Origin: Elusimicrobia bacterium RIFCSPLOWO2_12_FULL_59_9
Lineage (GTDB): Bacteria; Elusimicrobiota; Elusimicrobia; O2-12-FULL-59-9
Length of the DNA stretch: 17,461 nt
Assembly: GCA_001800185.1 (NCBI GenBank)
Contig: MGUX01000019.1
Span: 4,393-21,853 of the forward strand
Direction of reading: 5' to 3'
Shown one piece after another: positions 6,329 through 13,409 of the stretch. How positions within the stretch are numbered: position 1 is the first letter of the stretch; each line of letters starts with the position of its first letter. Under the pieces are notes generated by a model. That model was not told the origin of the DNA and ran no database searches. It was given only the letters and a program-made list of their open reading frames with translations. The translations under genes were made by a program, and so were the position numbers.

Positions 6329-8320
6329 TTAGCGGACCTCTTTCATGACGTTGAGAAACACCTCTCCGATGCGGGGATCAAATAGGCCCTCCCGGGCGCT
6401 GCGCTCGATATCCATAAGCGCCGCGGCGGGCGTCCACGCCTCCTGATGGGGCCGCCAGGAGGTCAACGACTCGTAAGTGTCGGCGATATGCAAGACGCGG
6501 GCCAACAGGCATATCTGCCCGTCCTTAAGCCCCTGCGGATATCCCGAGCCGTCGAAGCGCTCATGGTGCTGTTGGATCGCCTCGATGACTTCCGGACCGG
6601 CGGGAATCTGGAGTTCGGCCAAAACTTTCTCAGCCTCGCGGACATGGGCTTTGATGAGCGTCTGGTCCGGAAGGGGAAGCCTTTGAAGCTGGTCCTCGCA
6701 TTGAAGCAGATGTTCGGGCACGTTGCGCTTGCCTAGGTCGTGAAAATAGCCCGCCATAAAGGCCGCGCGAACCTGGCGCTCGTCCAAGCCCATGGCATCG
6801 GCCGTCGCCGCGGAAAGCGCGGCCGCCACCTGAGAGTGCCCCAGCGTGCCCTCCAGGGCTTCTATCGACATCACCGACTCTACCGGCAGGCCCACTTCGG
6901 CTGAAAATCGATTATAGATCTCTATGGCCCCGGCGGGCAGGCCGACCCGGTCCTGGAGCGGATCCTTGAGCGCGATCACTTCATAAGCGGCGACCCGCTC
7001 TTTTTTTCCCTTGACCGTGACGAACCTGCGGTCTTCTCCGGTCAGGAGGGCGGCCGCCACCGCCCTCTCGATGGGTTGGCGCTGGGAGGGATCGAGCTCC
7101 ATCGCCTGACGGTGATAGCGCAACGCCCGGTGCATATCCCCAAGCTCCGAGCAGACATTGGCCGCCTCCAAGCAAAGCTTGGCCGTCGGCGCGTGCTCGA
7201 CGGCATCGGCCAGAAACTCCAGGCGCGCCTCCAGATTGCGGACCTCCTCATGGCTCAAGCCGCTGCGAATTTGGCGGATATGAAACCAGCGGCGGATGAA
7301 CGAATAGGTTTCCTCATTGACGCAAACCCCCCCGACCGGGCACAAGGCCTGAAGGCGAGCCGCCAAGTTCACCGTATCGCCCACCGCCGTGTAATTTTTT
7401 CGGTTCTCCGAGCCCAGCAGGCCGATCAAGGCCGGGCCGCTGGCGATGCCGATGCGCATTTTGAAAGGAAACTGCCGGTTGCCCACGCGCGCCTGCATCC
7501 TCAGCGCGGCCAGCACCGCCAAGAGCGGATGGTTGCGCGCCGCGTAGGGGGTGCCGAACTCGGCCATCAGACCGTCTCCCAAAAACTTGTCTAAATGCCC
7601 TTTAAACCGCGCCAGAATCGGGTCCATCGCCGAAAAAAGCGCGTTTAAATCCTCGATAACGCTTTCCGGCGGACGGTCCTCCGTCATCTTCGTGAAATCA
7701 GCCAAATCGGCGAACAAAACCGTCAGAGGGCGCTTCTCGTCGCGCAGCCGCCGGTCGATGATCAGCTTGGCCACGTAGGGGTCCATCGTGGCGTATAGAA
7801 CGGATTTGACCCGCTCCTTGGTCACCTCCAAGGCCGTCTGCTTCTCCTCCAGGCGCTTGTTGGACTCGCTTAAAAGCTTCTGCAGGTCGCTGAGTTGATC
7901 GAGGCTCTGGCAGGCTTTTTGGTAGCGGGCGTGGAGCTGCTCGTTGAGCTTGCCCACCATGACGCCGGTGAGGATCAGAAAACAGCCCCAAATTAGAATA
8001 TGCATGTAAATGCCCATGCCGCTCATTTCCTGCGAAAACGAGAGGGGGTCGAGGACGATAAAAAACGTCACCCAGGCGATGGACAGCAGAGCGCCCAGCA
8101 GGGCGCTGCGGGTGTTCATGAAATAGCCGGCGATGAGGACCGGCAGGAAGAAGAAGTTCAGGAAGGATATCTTTTGGTCGATGAAATACAAAATCACGCC
8201 GATGACCACCAGCGTGAACAAAACGAATAAACCTTCAAAATTGTTGAGGATGCCGCCGGCGAGGGCCCTCATCATTGCCGGCAATAAGCGGCGTTCCGCG
8301 GTCGGCTGTTGCGATGGCAT
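6329..8320 (-). CDS. Membrane class III nucleotidyl cyclase fused to HD-GYP phosphodiesterase
   Basis: A 663-residue protein combining second-messenger synthesis and breakdown. Residues of about 28-122 hold about four membrane helices, followed by a coiled coil (about 125-172). The cyclase homology domain (about 195-350) has metal aspartates D205 (LFADLADFT) and D249 (KFLGDG). Adenine-type specificity residues K245 and D315 (VGDT) and transition-state residues N318 and R322 are also present, so an active adenylate cyclase is predicted. A TPR-like segment (about 378-412) links to a C-terminal HD-GYP domain (about 475-660) with H495, HD 527-528 (FHDLGK), H559, H585-H586, the DGSGYP motif (590-595) and D614. 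HD-GYP proteins hydrolyse c-di-GMP or related cyclic dinucleotides. The gene lies 44 nt after the FlgD-like gene and has a terminator behind it. The domain calls are secure; having both activities is inferred from intact residues. Confidence 0.92.
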   Translation of the reverse strand: MPSQQPTAERRLLPAMMRALAGGILNNFEGLFVLFTLVVIGVILYFIDQKISFLNFFFLPVLIAGYFMNTRSALLGALLSIAWVTFFIVLDPLSFSQEMSGMGIYMHILIWGCFLILTGVMVGKLNEQLHARYQKACQSLDQLSDLQKLLSESNKRLEEKQTALEVTKERVKSVLYATMDPYVAKLIIDRRLRDEKRPLTVLFADLADFTKMTEDRPPESVIEDLNALFSAMDPILARFKGHLDKFLGDGLMAEFGTPYAARNHPLLAVLAALRMQARVGNRQFPFKMRIGIASGPALIGLLGSENRKNYTAVGDTVNLAARLQALCPVGGVCVNEETYSFIRRWFHIRQIRSGLSHEEVRNLEARLEFLADAVEHAPTAKLCLEAANVCSELGDMHRALRYHRQAMELDPSQRQPIERAVAAALLTGEDRRFVTVKGKKERVAAYEVIALKDPLQDRVGLPAGAIEIYNRFSAEVGLPVESVMSIEALEGTLGHSQVAAALSAATADAMGLDERQVRAAFMAGYFHDLGKRNVPEHLLQCEDQLQRLPLPDQTLIKAHVREAEKVLAELQIPAGPEVIEAIQQHHERFDGSGYPQGLKDGQICLLARVLHIADTYESLTSWRPHQEAWTPAAALMDIERSAREGLFDPRIGEVFLNVMKEVR

Positions 8321-8364
8321 GCGTCAGTTCCCGCACCGGCACCTCGCGGCGCTTGGCCGCGGAG

Positions 8365-8766
8365 TTACTTGATGACGGCGCACTTGCCCATCGATATCAA
8401 GTCCGACCGGCCCGCTTTCTTAGCCGCCACCACAAAGAAATAGACTCCGCTTCCAATCCCCGAGAGGCTCCAGTCGTACTCATAGGCGTATAGCCCCTGG
8501 ATTCTCCGCGGGTTTTCCAAAAGGCGCGTCTGGTGGACGATTCCCCCGGAGGCGTCGTAGATGCGTATCTCCACCTCATCGGCGACGCCGGCCTCGATGT
8601 GCAGCGTGGTCTTGCCCGTCGATTTGGCCGGATTGGGGAAGGCGTACACTTCGCCCAGTTGGAAGTCGGATTCTTGCGGTTTATTGAGCAGGTTGACCGA
8701 ACTTTGTGCGGAGACAAGCCCGGCGCATAGGAGGACGCTTGCAATGATCGTCAGTGATCTCTTCAT
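8365..8766 (-). CDS. Small secreted FlgD-like/T9SS-like beta-sandwich protein
   Basis: 133 residues. A Sec signal peptide (1-20, ending LVSA-Q) precedes a short spacer and a single domain of about 90 residues that starts with the YAFPNPAKS motif. It continues with TTLHIEAG, IRIYDASGGIVH and YDWSLSGIGSGVYFF. These are the conserved strands of the FlgD-Ig/T9SS C-terminal-domain family, normally attached to the end of large surface proteins; here the domain is nearly the whole mature protein. The start at 8766 is supported by GGAGAGG 5 nt upstream; the ATG six codons earlier lies at the -10 and lacks a site. It lies between the TPR protein and the cyclase/HD-GYP protein. A surface or periplasmic structural role is likely; no type IX secretion gene is visible here. 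Confidence 0.8.
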   Translation of the reverse strand: MKRSLTIIASVLLCAGLVSAQSSVNLLNKPQESDFQLGEVYAFPNPAKSTGKTTLHIEAGVADEVEIRIYDASGGIVHQTRLLENPRRIQGLYAYEYDWSLSGIGSGVYFFVVAAKKAGRSDLISMGKCAVIK

Positions 8767-8782
8767 CTTAGCCTCTCCATTC

Positions 8783-8788
8783 ATTATA
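8783..8788 (-). promoter_or_regulatory. -10 element for the FlgD-like gene
   Basis: A perfect TATAAT on the minus strand, 16 nt before the ATG at 8766, gives a leader of about 10 nt that contains the GGAGAGG site in part. No -35 is visible at normal spacing (a TTGACC sits only 9 nt upstream). Probably weak or activator-dependent. Confidence 0.4.
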
Positions 8789-8818
8789 ACGCGCGCCGGT
8801 CAATCCGCAGGTGCCTTC

Positions 8819-8852
8819 CGACCCAGGGGGCCATAGGCCTAACGGCCCATGG
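8819..8852 (-). repeat. Palindromic repeat across the TPR gene stop codon (copy 2)
   Basis: An imperfect palindrome: GGGCC (8828-8832) pairs with GGCCC (8844-8848) around TAGGCCTA, with outer CCCA/TGGG. The TAG stop of the TPR gene lies in the centre. It matches 2746-2779 at 24 of 34 positions without gaps, and the stop codon sits at nearly the same offset in both. Confidence 0.5.
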
Positions 8853-9678
8853 GTGGCCGCGCCAATTTCAGCGCATTGTCGCAGCCGTCCTTGTCCCCGA
8901 GGTCGCAATTCCTCTGAAAATGTTTGATCGCCTTTTGAATCTCTCCCTTCTGCTCGTAGACCGTGGCCAGGTTGTAATAGGCCTTGGGTTCCTGCGGGTT
9001 GATCTCCACGGCTTTGCGGTAATGCGAAATAGCCTCGTCAAGGCGCCCTTTTTCATTGAGCGAAACCCCAAGATTGAGATGAGCGGTGGCGTATCTCGGG
9101 TTGATCTCCAGGGCTTTGCGGTAATGCGATATGGCCTCGTCAAAGCGGCCCTGGCGATAGAGGGCCAGCCCCAGGTTGATGTAGGCCATGACGTGATCCG
9201 GATTTAACTCCACGGCTTTCTTGTAATGAGCTATCGCTTCGTTCAGGGGGCCGATCTCCTCCAGGACGATGCCCAAGTTGTAGTGCGCATCGGCATAGCG
9301 CGGATTGATGTCCAGAGCTTTGCGGAAATGAAGAACAGCCCCGTCCAAATACCCCTGGTCATAAAAGGCGATGCCGAGGTTGACATGCGCGGTGGCGTAT
9401 CGCGGAGCGATCTCTAGGGCCTTGCGGTAGTGCCGGATTGCCTCCTCCAGACGCCCTTGGTCATAGAAGGCGATGCCTAAGTTGTAATGCGCGTCGGCGT
9501 CGCGTGGATTGAGCTCCACGGCCCTTCGAGATTGGGAAAGCTTGTCTTCGACGCGGTTTTCATCGCCGCCGCCGGTGGGCCGGCTTAAATTCGCCGCGGC
9601 CCTGGAGGCCGTCAAGGCAAAAATCAAGGCCAGAAGAAGCGCCGCCCCTCTTAATTTTCTCCCGTCTATTGGTTTCAT
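8839..9678 (-). CDS. Exported TPR-repeat protein
   Basis: 279 residues. A signal peptide (1-29, hydrophobic core GAALLLALIFALTA, AxA-like end SRAAA) is followed by six uninterrupted 34-residue tetratricopeptide repeats (61-264), each with the Y/H-x-N-L-G, GR-x-x-E-A-I and Y-x-K-A-x-x-x-x-P pattern, plus a partial repeat before them. The C-terminal cap carries two cysteines (NCDLGDKDGCDNA) like those of Sel1-type repeats. The start at 9678 has GGGAG/GGAGAAG upstream and begins the signal peptide; a longer frame to 9735 has neither. It is likely a periplasmic or outer-membrane-associated scaffold for protein assembly. An array of 11-bp direct repeats lies 60-105 nt upstream. Next downstream is the FlgD-like secreted protein. 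The partner is unknown. Confidence 0.9.
   Translation of the reverse strand: MKPIDGRKLRGAALLLALIFALTASRAAANLSRPTGGGDENRVEDKLSQSRRAVELNPRDADAHYNLGIAFYDQGRLEEAIRHYRKALEIAPRYATAHVNLGIAFYDQGYLDGAVLHFRKALDINPRYADAHYNLGIVLEEIGPLNEAIAHYKKAVELNPDHVMAYINLGLALYRQGRFDEAISHYRKALEINPRYATAHLNLGVSLNEKGRLDEAISHYRKAVEINPQEPKAYYNLATVYEQKGEIQKAIKHFQRNCDLGDKDGCDNALKLARPPMGR
8887..9498 (-). repeat. Six tandem 102-bp coding repeats (TPR units)
   Basis: The six TPR units are visible in DNA as 102-bp tandem copies, with near-identical stretches around the HYRKAL and NPRYATAH segments (units 1-2 and 4-5). This indicates recent internal duplication or gene conversion within the gene. Confidence 0.8.
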
Positions 9679-9729
9679 TGCGCTTCTCCCACCTCGGTTT
9701 TGAGATGCCGCTCGCATGCTAAAGAGATA

Positions 9730-9739
9730 CCGCATGCGG
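9730..9739. promoter_or_regulatory. Perfect 10-bp palindrome upstream of the TPR gene
   Basis: CCGCATGCGG is self-complementary and sits between the 11-bp repeat array and the TPR start, about where a promoter -10 or leader would be. A related GCATGC occurs again at 9714-9719. It is a possible operator; no specific regulator can be named. Confidence 0.3.
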
Positions 9740-9783
9740 CTTTAGAAAACCTTAACAGGCGCTTAAATAACGCTTAACTTTCG
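9740..9783. promoter_or_regulatory. Array of 11-bp direct repeats, PhoB/OmpR-type operator
   Basis: On the plus strand three units start at 9751, 9762 and 9773: CTTAACAGGCG, CTTAAATAACG, CTTAACTTTCG. A weaker unit, CTTTAGAAAAC, begins at 9740. The spacing is exactly 11 bp, one helical turn, as for tandem binding of winged-helix response regulators. The CTTAAC core resembles the Pho boxes of cyanobacteria and, loosely, Gram-positive PhoP repeats (TTAACA at 11-bp period). The array lies between the ligase end and the TPR gene, so the TPR gene is the likely target. The regulator is not encoded here. Confidence 0.55.
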
Positions 9784-9828
9784 GCGGGCCGATTCGGGAG
9801 GCTCAGACGAAGGCGGCGGGATTTAGTT

Positions 9829-11346
9829 TCAGCCTTGCCGATAGGCCTCTTGGAGCTTGTGCTTTTGCACTTTTCCGGTGGCGGTTTTCGGCAGTTCGGT
9901 CACGAATTCAACCCGGCGGGGCAGCTTAAAATCGGCCACGCGCTCGCGCAGTGCCTCCACTATCTCCTTGGCGCTCGAGGCGCAGCCCTGCCGGAGCACG
10001 ATGAAGGCGGCCACCTCCTCTCCCCACCGCCTGTCGGGCAGCCCCACCACCGCCGCTTCGGCGATCTTGGGGTTTTTATAGAGGGCTTCCTTGATTTCCT
10101 TCGGATAGACGTTCTCGCCTCCCCGAATGATCATCTCTTTTTTGCGCCCGACTATGAAAAAGTAGCCTTCCTCGTCCCGGCAGCCCAGGTCCCCCGTATG
10201 CAGCCACCCGCCCCGAAGGGTTTCAGAAGAAGCCTTGGAGTCGTTCCAATAACCTTTCATGACGTTTTCGCCCGACACGGCGATCTCGCCCACCCGGCCG
10301 GCTTCAAGCTCCGCGCCGTCCTCGCCCACGATTCGCATCGCCTGGCCCTTGAGCGGCAGGCCGATGGAGCCCACCTTTCTTTTTCCAGGCGGCGGGGGAT
10401 TGATGGATGAAACGCAAGTCCCCTCCGAAAGGCCGTAACCCTCCAGAATATGGGCCTTAAATTTCGCCTCAAACCGCTGAAAAACCTCCACCGGCATGGG
10501 GGCGGCTCCGCAGATGCAGAACCTCAGCGACGAGAGGTCGTAGCGCCCGGTCTCCGGAAGGCTCAAGAGCACGGAATAGACGGAGGGAACGCCGCTGAAG
10601 GCCGTGCAGCGATGCCCAGCGAGAAGCTCAAAGAACTCCTTGGGCTGAAACCGCCCCATAAGCACCATGCTGCCTCCGGCGTAAAGCGGACACAGCAGGG
10701 TCACCACTTGCCCGTTGACGTGGAAAAGCGGCAAAAAACACAAGAAACGGTCATTTTCATCCATCCCGATGGCCTCCACCGAATTTTCCACGTCAAAAAG
10801 GTAGTTGCGGTGGGAGAGGACCGCCCCTTTGGGAAAGCCCGTCGTCCCGGACGTGTAGATGATGGCGGCCGGCGCTTCTGGATCGGCGGGATGAGGGGCG
10901 GAAGCGGCCCGGCCCAAACGGCTCAGAACGTCTTTTTTAGGTTGCCCCGCCGCCAGACTTTGGACATGGTTTAAGTCCGGGCATTGGGCCCTCAGCGCTC
11001 CGATCAAGGAGTCCTTTCCGGCCTCCGACACCAGAACCTTGGCTCCGGAGTTCCTCAGGATATAACCGATCTCCGGCTCCTTAAGCAGCGGGTTGACCGG
11101 AACCGCGACCGCGGCCGCTTTCAGGACGGCAAAAAAATAAATGATGAACTCCGGGCAGTTGGGCAACAGCAGGGCGACGCGGTCGCCCGCCCGGACGCCG
11201 CCTCGGAGGAGCTCATCGGCCGCCCCGTCGGAGGCCCGGTCCAACTCGCCCCGGCTCCATGCCTCGCGATCAAAAAAAAGAAACTGCGCCTCGGGGCGGT
11301 CCTGCGCCCTGAGGCGCAGAAGCTCCGGCAGAGTTAGACCCTCCAT
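9829..11346 (-). CDS. Acyl-CoA ligase (AMP-forming, FadD-like)
   Basis: 505 residues; activates a carboxylic acid to its CoA thioester through an acyl-adenylate, in the cytoplasm. The P-loop reads IIYTSGTTGFPKG, the A5 motif GYGLSEG is present, and the hinge/C-terminal domain shows GDLGCRDEEGYFFIVGRKKE then IIRGGENVYP. The catalytic lysine is in PKTATGKVQK. The start at 11346 is supported by AAGGA 6 nt upstream and lies 2 nt after the MaoC stop codon. It is the last gene of the eight-gene operon and probably supplies its CoA substrate. The substrate is not readable; the medium/long-chain or aryl/alicyclic acid branch of the family is plausible. No terminator is evident after it. Confidence 0.92.
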   Translation of the reverse strand: MEGLTLPELLRLRAQDRPEAQFLFFDREAWSRGELDRASDGAADELLRGGVRAGDRVALLLPNCPEFIIYFFAVLKAAAVAVPVNPLLKEPEIGYILRNSGAKVLVSEAGKDSLIGALRAQCPDLNHVQSLAAGQPKKDVLSRLGRAASAPHPADPEAPAAIIYTSGTTGFPKGAVLSHRNYLFDVENSVEAIGMDENDRFLCFLPLFHVNGQVVTLLCPLYAGGSMVLMGRFQPKEFFELLAGHRCTAFSGVPSVYSVLLSLPETGRYDLSSLRFCICGAAPMPVEVFQRFEAKFKAHILEGYGLSEGTCVSSINPPPPGKRKVGSIGLPLKGQAMRIVGEDGAELEAGRVGEIAVSGENVMKGYWNDSKASSETLRGGWLHTGDLGCRDEEGYFFIVGRKKEMIIRGGENVYPKEIKEALYKNPKIAEAAVVGLPDRRWGEEVAAFIVLRQGCASSAKEIVEALRERVADFKLPRRVEFVTELPKTATGKVQKHKLQEAYRQG

Positions 11347-11348
11347 CT

Positions 11349-11789
11349 TTATTCCTTGCGGCGCACGAGCATGGACCAACTGCCCTCCTGCACCGCCGCC
11401 TCGTCTTGATTGAGCAGCTCGGTTTTAAAAACCACGATTCCTCCGCGCGCTCCCAGCGACTTCAAGCGCGCCACCTCCATGCGCACCGACACCCGGTCGC
11501 CGATGCGAATCGGCCCCTTGAATTTCCATTCAAGGCCCGTGAAGGCCAGCACGGTTTCCCGGATGATCCCGATTTCGTGGAGCAGGCCGCTGGCTAGAGA
11601 CAGCCCCAATAGCCCGTGGGCGATGCGGCCTCCAAACGGGGTCCTGCGCGCGAAGTCCTCATCGAGATGCAGCCGGTTTTTGTCGCCGGAGAGGTCCGCG
11701 AAGCGGCGGATGGTGTCTTCCTGAATCTCGAAAGAGCGGGGACTGTTGAATTTCTGTCCCAGGGCGAATTCCTCGAAATAAATGCTCAT
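11349..11789 (-). CDS. MaoC-type enoyl-CoA hydratase
   Basis: A 146-residue single hot-dog domain. The hydratase-2 motif is recognisable as FADLSGDKNRLHLDEDFA: the catalytic Asp and His are kept, while the usual N-P-x-H reads N-R-L-H. The following RIAHGLLGLSL is typical of MaoC/R-hydratases. It would add water to a 2-enoyl-CoA. The start overlaps the DUF35 gene by 4 nt (ATGA), and GGGAGG lies 7 nt upstream. In the actinobacterial steroid pathway, MaoC (ChsH1) works with a DUF35-bearing partner (ChsH2) and a thiolase-like aldolase (Ltp2). The same set of families is adjacent here, so a physical hydratase-aldolase complex is plausible but inferred. Confidence 0.9.
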   Translation of the reverse strand: MSIYFEEFALGQKFNSPRSFEIQEDTIRRFADLSGDKNRLHLDEDFARRTPFGGRIAHGLLGLSLASGLLHEIGIIRETVLAFTGLEWKFKGPIRIGDRVSVRMEVARLKSLGARGGIVVFKTELLNQDEAAVQEGSWSMLVRRKE

Positions 11790-12274
11790 GGCGTGTCCTC
11801 CCGTTCAAAATGCCGAATGTCGCTCAGGCGGCCGCAGCGCTCTTTCTCGAAAACCGGCCGCAGTCTCATGCCGATTTTCGGCGGACGCTTCGGATCGATT
11901 CTCAAGAAATGCTGAAGATCGGTATCAGCCCCATCCAGACGTATGAAGCCGTAGCCGTAGGGCACCGGCTTCTTTAGCCCGGTTTCAGGATCGATGAAGG
12001 CGAAGCGCAGCACGGTGAAGGCCGTCAAAGTCCCCAGCGGGCCCACCTCCGCCCACTCCTCCATTTTCCGGTAGCACGGGCCGCAGACAGGGCGCGGGGG
12101 CACATAGACCCTGCCGCAGCCCGGACAGCGGAGTCCCAGAAAGCGGCCGTGGTCGCGCAGTTCGGTCAAAAAACGGCTGCCGGCGCGGCCCACGCTGTAA
12201 CGGTAGGGTTGAAACGCCCCGCCGCTGGCGAAGACCAAAACATCCCGCCGATTAAGCCGGTTTATGTCTGCCAT
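11786..12274 (-). CDS. DUF35 zinc-ribbon/OB-fold protein A
   Basis: 162 residues. The zinc ribbon has C50, C53, C64 and C67 (LRCPGCGRVYVPP, VCGPCYRK), preceded by a helical segment that begins YRYSVGRAGSRFL and followed by the OB fold (GTLTAFTVLRFAF, YGYGFIRLDGADT). DUF35 proteins are obligate partners of thiolase-fold enzymes (archaeal acetoacetyl-CoA thiolase/HMG-CoA synthase, BbsA, ChsH2) and bind the CoA substrate at the interface. It overlaps the upstream thiolase-like gene by 23 bp and has no ribosome binding site of its own, so translation is probably coupled. It is paralogous to the protein at 14513-14965, with identical cysteine spacing. It probably pairs with the preceding thiolase-like protein. 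Confidence 0.9.
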   Translation of the reverse strand: MADINRLNRRDVLVFASGGAFQPYRYSVGRAGSRFLTELRDHGRFLGLRCPGCGRVYVPPRPVCGPCYRKMEEWAEVGPLGTLTAFTVLRFAFIDPETGLKKPVPYGYGFIRLDGADTDLQHFLRIDPKRPPKIGMRLRPVFEKERCGRLSDIRHFEREDTP

Positions 12275-13409
12275 AAATCAGGAGGTCGGACCACATGCAG
12301 CCGCCGAATCCAGTTGACAGGGCGACCTGCACGTCCGGCACCTGCCGCGCTCCCGCCCGGCCCATGATCTGCAACGCGCACTCGGCCGCGCGGATGAGTC
12401 CGGTGGCGCCGATGGGGTTGGTCGAGAGCACTCCGCCCGAAGGATTGACGGGCAGTTCGCCGCCCATATCCGTCGCGCCGTCCCAAATGAGCCGGGCGGC
12501 TTGGCCCGGTCCGGCCAAGCCCAAGGCCTCCATCCACGAGAGGTTGGCGAAGGAATAGGGAGTGTAGAGCTCCATCACGTCTATTTCCTTACGAGGCTCC
12601 CGGATTCCGGCCTTCCGGTAAGCTTCGCCGGACGCCGCCTCCAGGGACTTGAGCGGATAAAGCTGCACGTCTCCCAGATAGGAGTATAAGTGCCGGGTGG
12701 CGGTCGCCAGAATCCAGGCGGGCCTGGGGCATATCTTTTCCGCCGCGTCCTCCGAGGCGTAGACCACGGCGCAGGCCCCATCCGAGCGCGGGCACATATC
12801 CAGGGCCTTGATGGGGTCGGCCAGCATGGGCGAGTCAAGGACATGAGAAACGCTGATCTCTTTGCGCAGATGGGCATGGGGATTATTGAGCGCATGCCTG
12901 CGGTCGCGCACGGCCGCCCGCGCCGCGTCCTTCTCCGTCACCCCGAAGCGCCGCATGTAGACGGAGGCCTCCACCGCCAGCCCCGACACGGCTCCGGCAA
13001 AGACGAGGCGATCCCATACCGGGTCAAAGGCGGTGGTGATCGCGCCGGTCGTGTCTGACTCGGAGTTTTTCTCCCAACCGACGACCAAAAGCCTCTCGAA
13101 AAGCCCCGAAGCCACCAAGTGGTATCCGGCGACGGCCAGCGTGCTGCCGGTCGTGCCTCCGGTGGTGAGCTTGAGAACCGGCTTAAGAAGCCCTCCGTTG
13201 GCGTCGATGGACCAATGCTCGACGCCATTGATCCCCTCGAAGTGGTCCATGTTGCCCACGATCACGCCATCGATATCCTCGCGCCGGAGCCCGCCGTCTT
13301 CCAAAGCTCGCCGCACTGCCTCGCCGATGAGCTCGCCGCCGGTCGCGTCCCAGCGGTTGGCCGCATGCTCCGTTTGCCCCGTCGCGACGATCGCCACGCG
13401 CTTGGCCAT
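12252..13409 (-). CDS. Thiolase-fold protein A, lacking the nucleophilic cysteine
   Basis: 385 residues of the SCP-x/lipid-transfer-protein thiolase group, starting MAKRVAIVATGQTEH. The segment that in thiolases carries the acyl-accepting cysteine (CSTGST in SCP-x) reads GTTGST at 85-90, with Gly85 in the cysteine position. The usual GHP of the second active-site loop reads NP (GGVLSTNPIGATG, 325-337), while a C-terminal Cys371 is kept (GFGGCMW). A classical thiolysis mechanism is therefore unlikely; retro-aldol cleavage like Ltp2, or a non-catalytic partner role, is inferred. The start is fixed by a one-base overlap with the previous stop codon (TGATG); an upstream open extension of 119 codons is the opposite-frame shadow of the preceding gene. 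It is flanked by its sister thiolase-like protein and a DUF35 protein. Confidence 0.9.
   Translation of the reverse strand: MAKRVAIVATGQTEHAANRWDATGGELIGEAVRRALEDGGLRREDIDGVIVGNMDHFEGINGVEHWSIDANGGLLKPVLKLTTGGTTGSTLAVAGYHLVASGLFERLLVVGWEKNSESDTTGAITTAFDPVWDRLVFAGAVSGLAVEASVYMRRFGVTEKDAARAAVRDRRHALNNPHAHLRKEISVSHVLDSPMLADPIKALDMCPRSDGACAVVYASEDAAEKICPRPAWILATATRHLYSYLGDVQLYPLKSLEAASGEAYRKAGIREPRKEIDVMELYTPYSFANLSWMEALGLAGPGQAARLIWDGATDMGGELPVNPSGGVLSTNPIGATGLIRAAECALQIMGRAGARQVPDVQVALSTGFGGCMWSDLLIYGRHKPA

Noticed and set aside
8783..8803. TTGACC ... TATAAT as a complete promoter for the FlgD-like gene
   Set aside because: The spacer is only 9 nt, too short for sigma-70 recognition; only the -10 is kept.
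8887..9498. Tandem DNA repeats as a satellite or CRISPR-like array
   Set aside because: The 102-bp period is the coding unit of six TPR motifs in an intact reading frame; there are no spacers.
12250..12274. Frameshift between thiolase-like protein A and DUF35-A because of the 23-bp overlap
   Set aside because: Both proteins have complete family ends and starts; overlap with translational coupling explains it.
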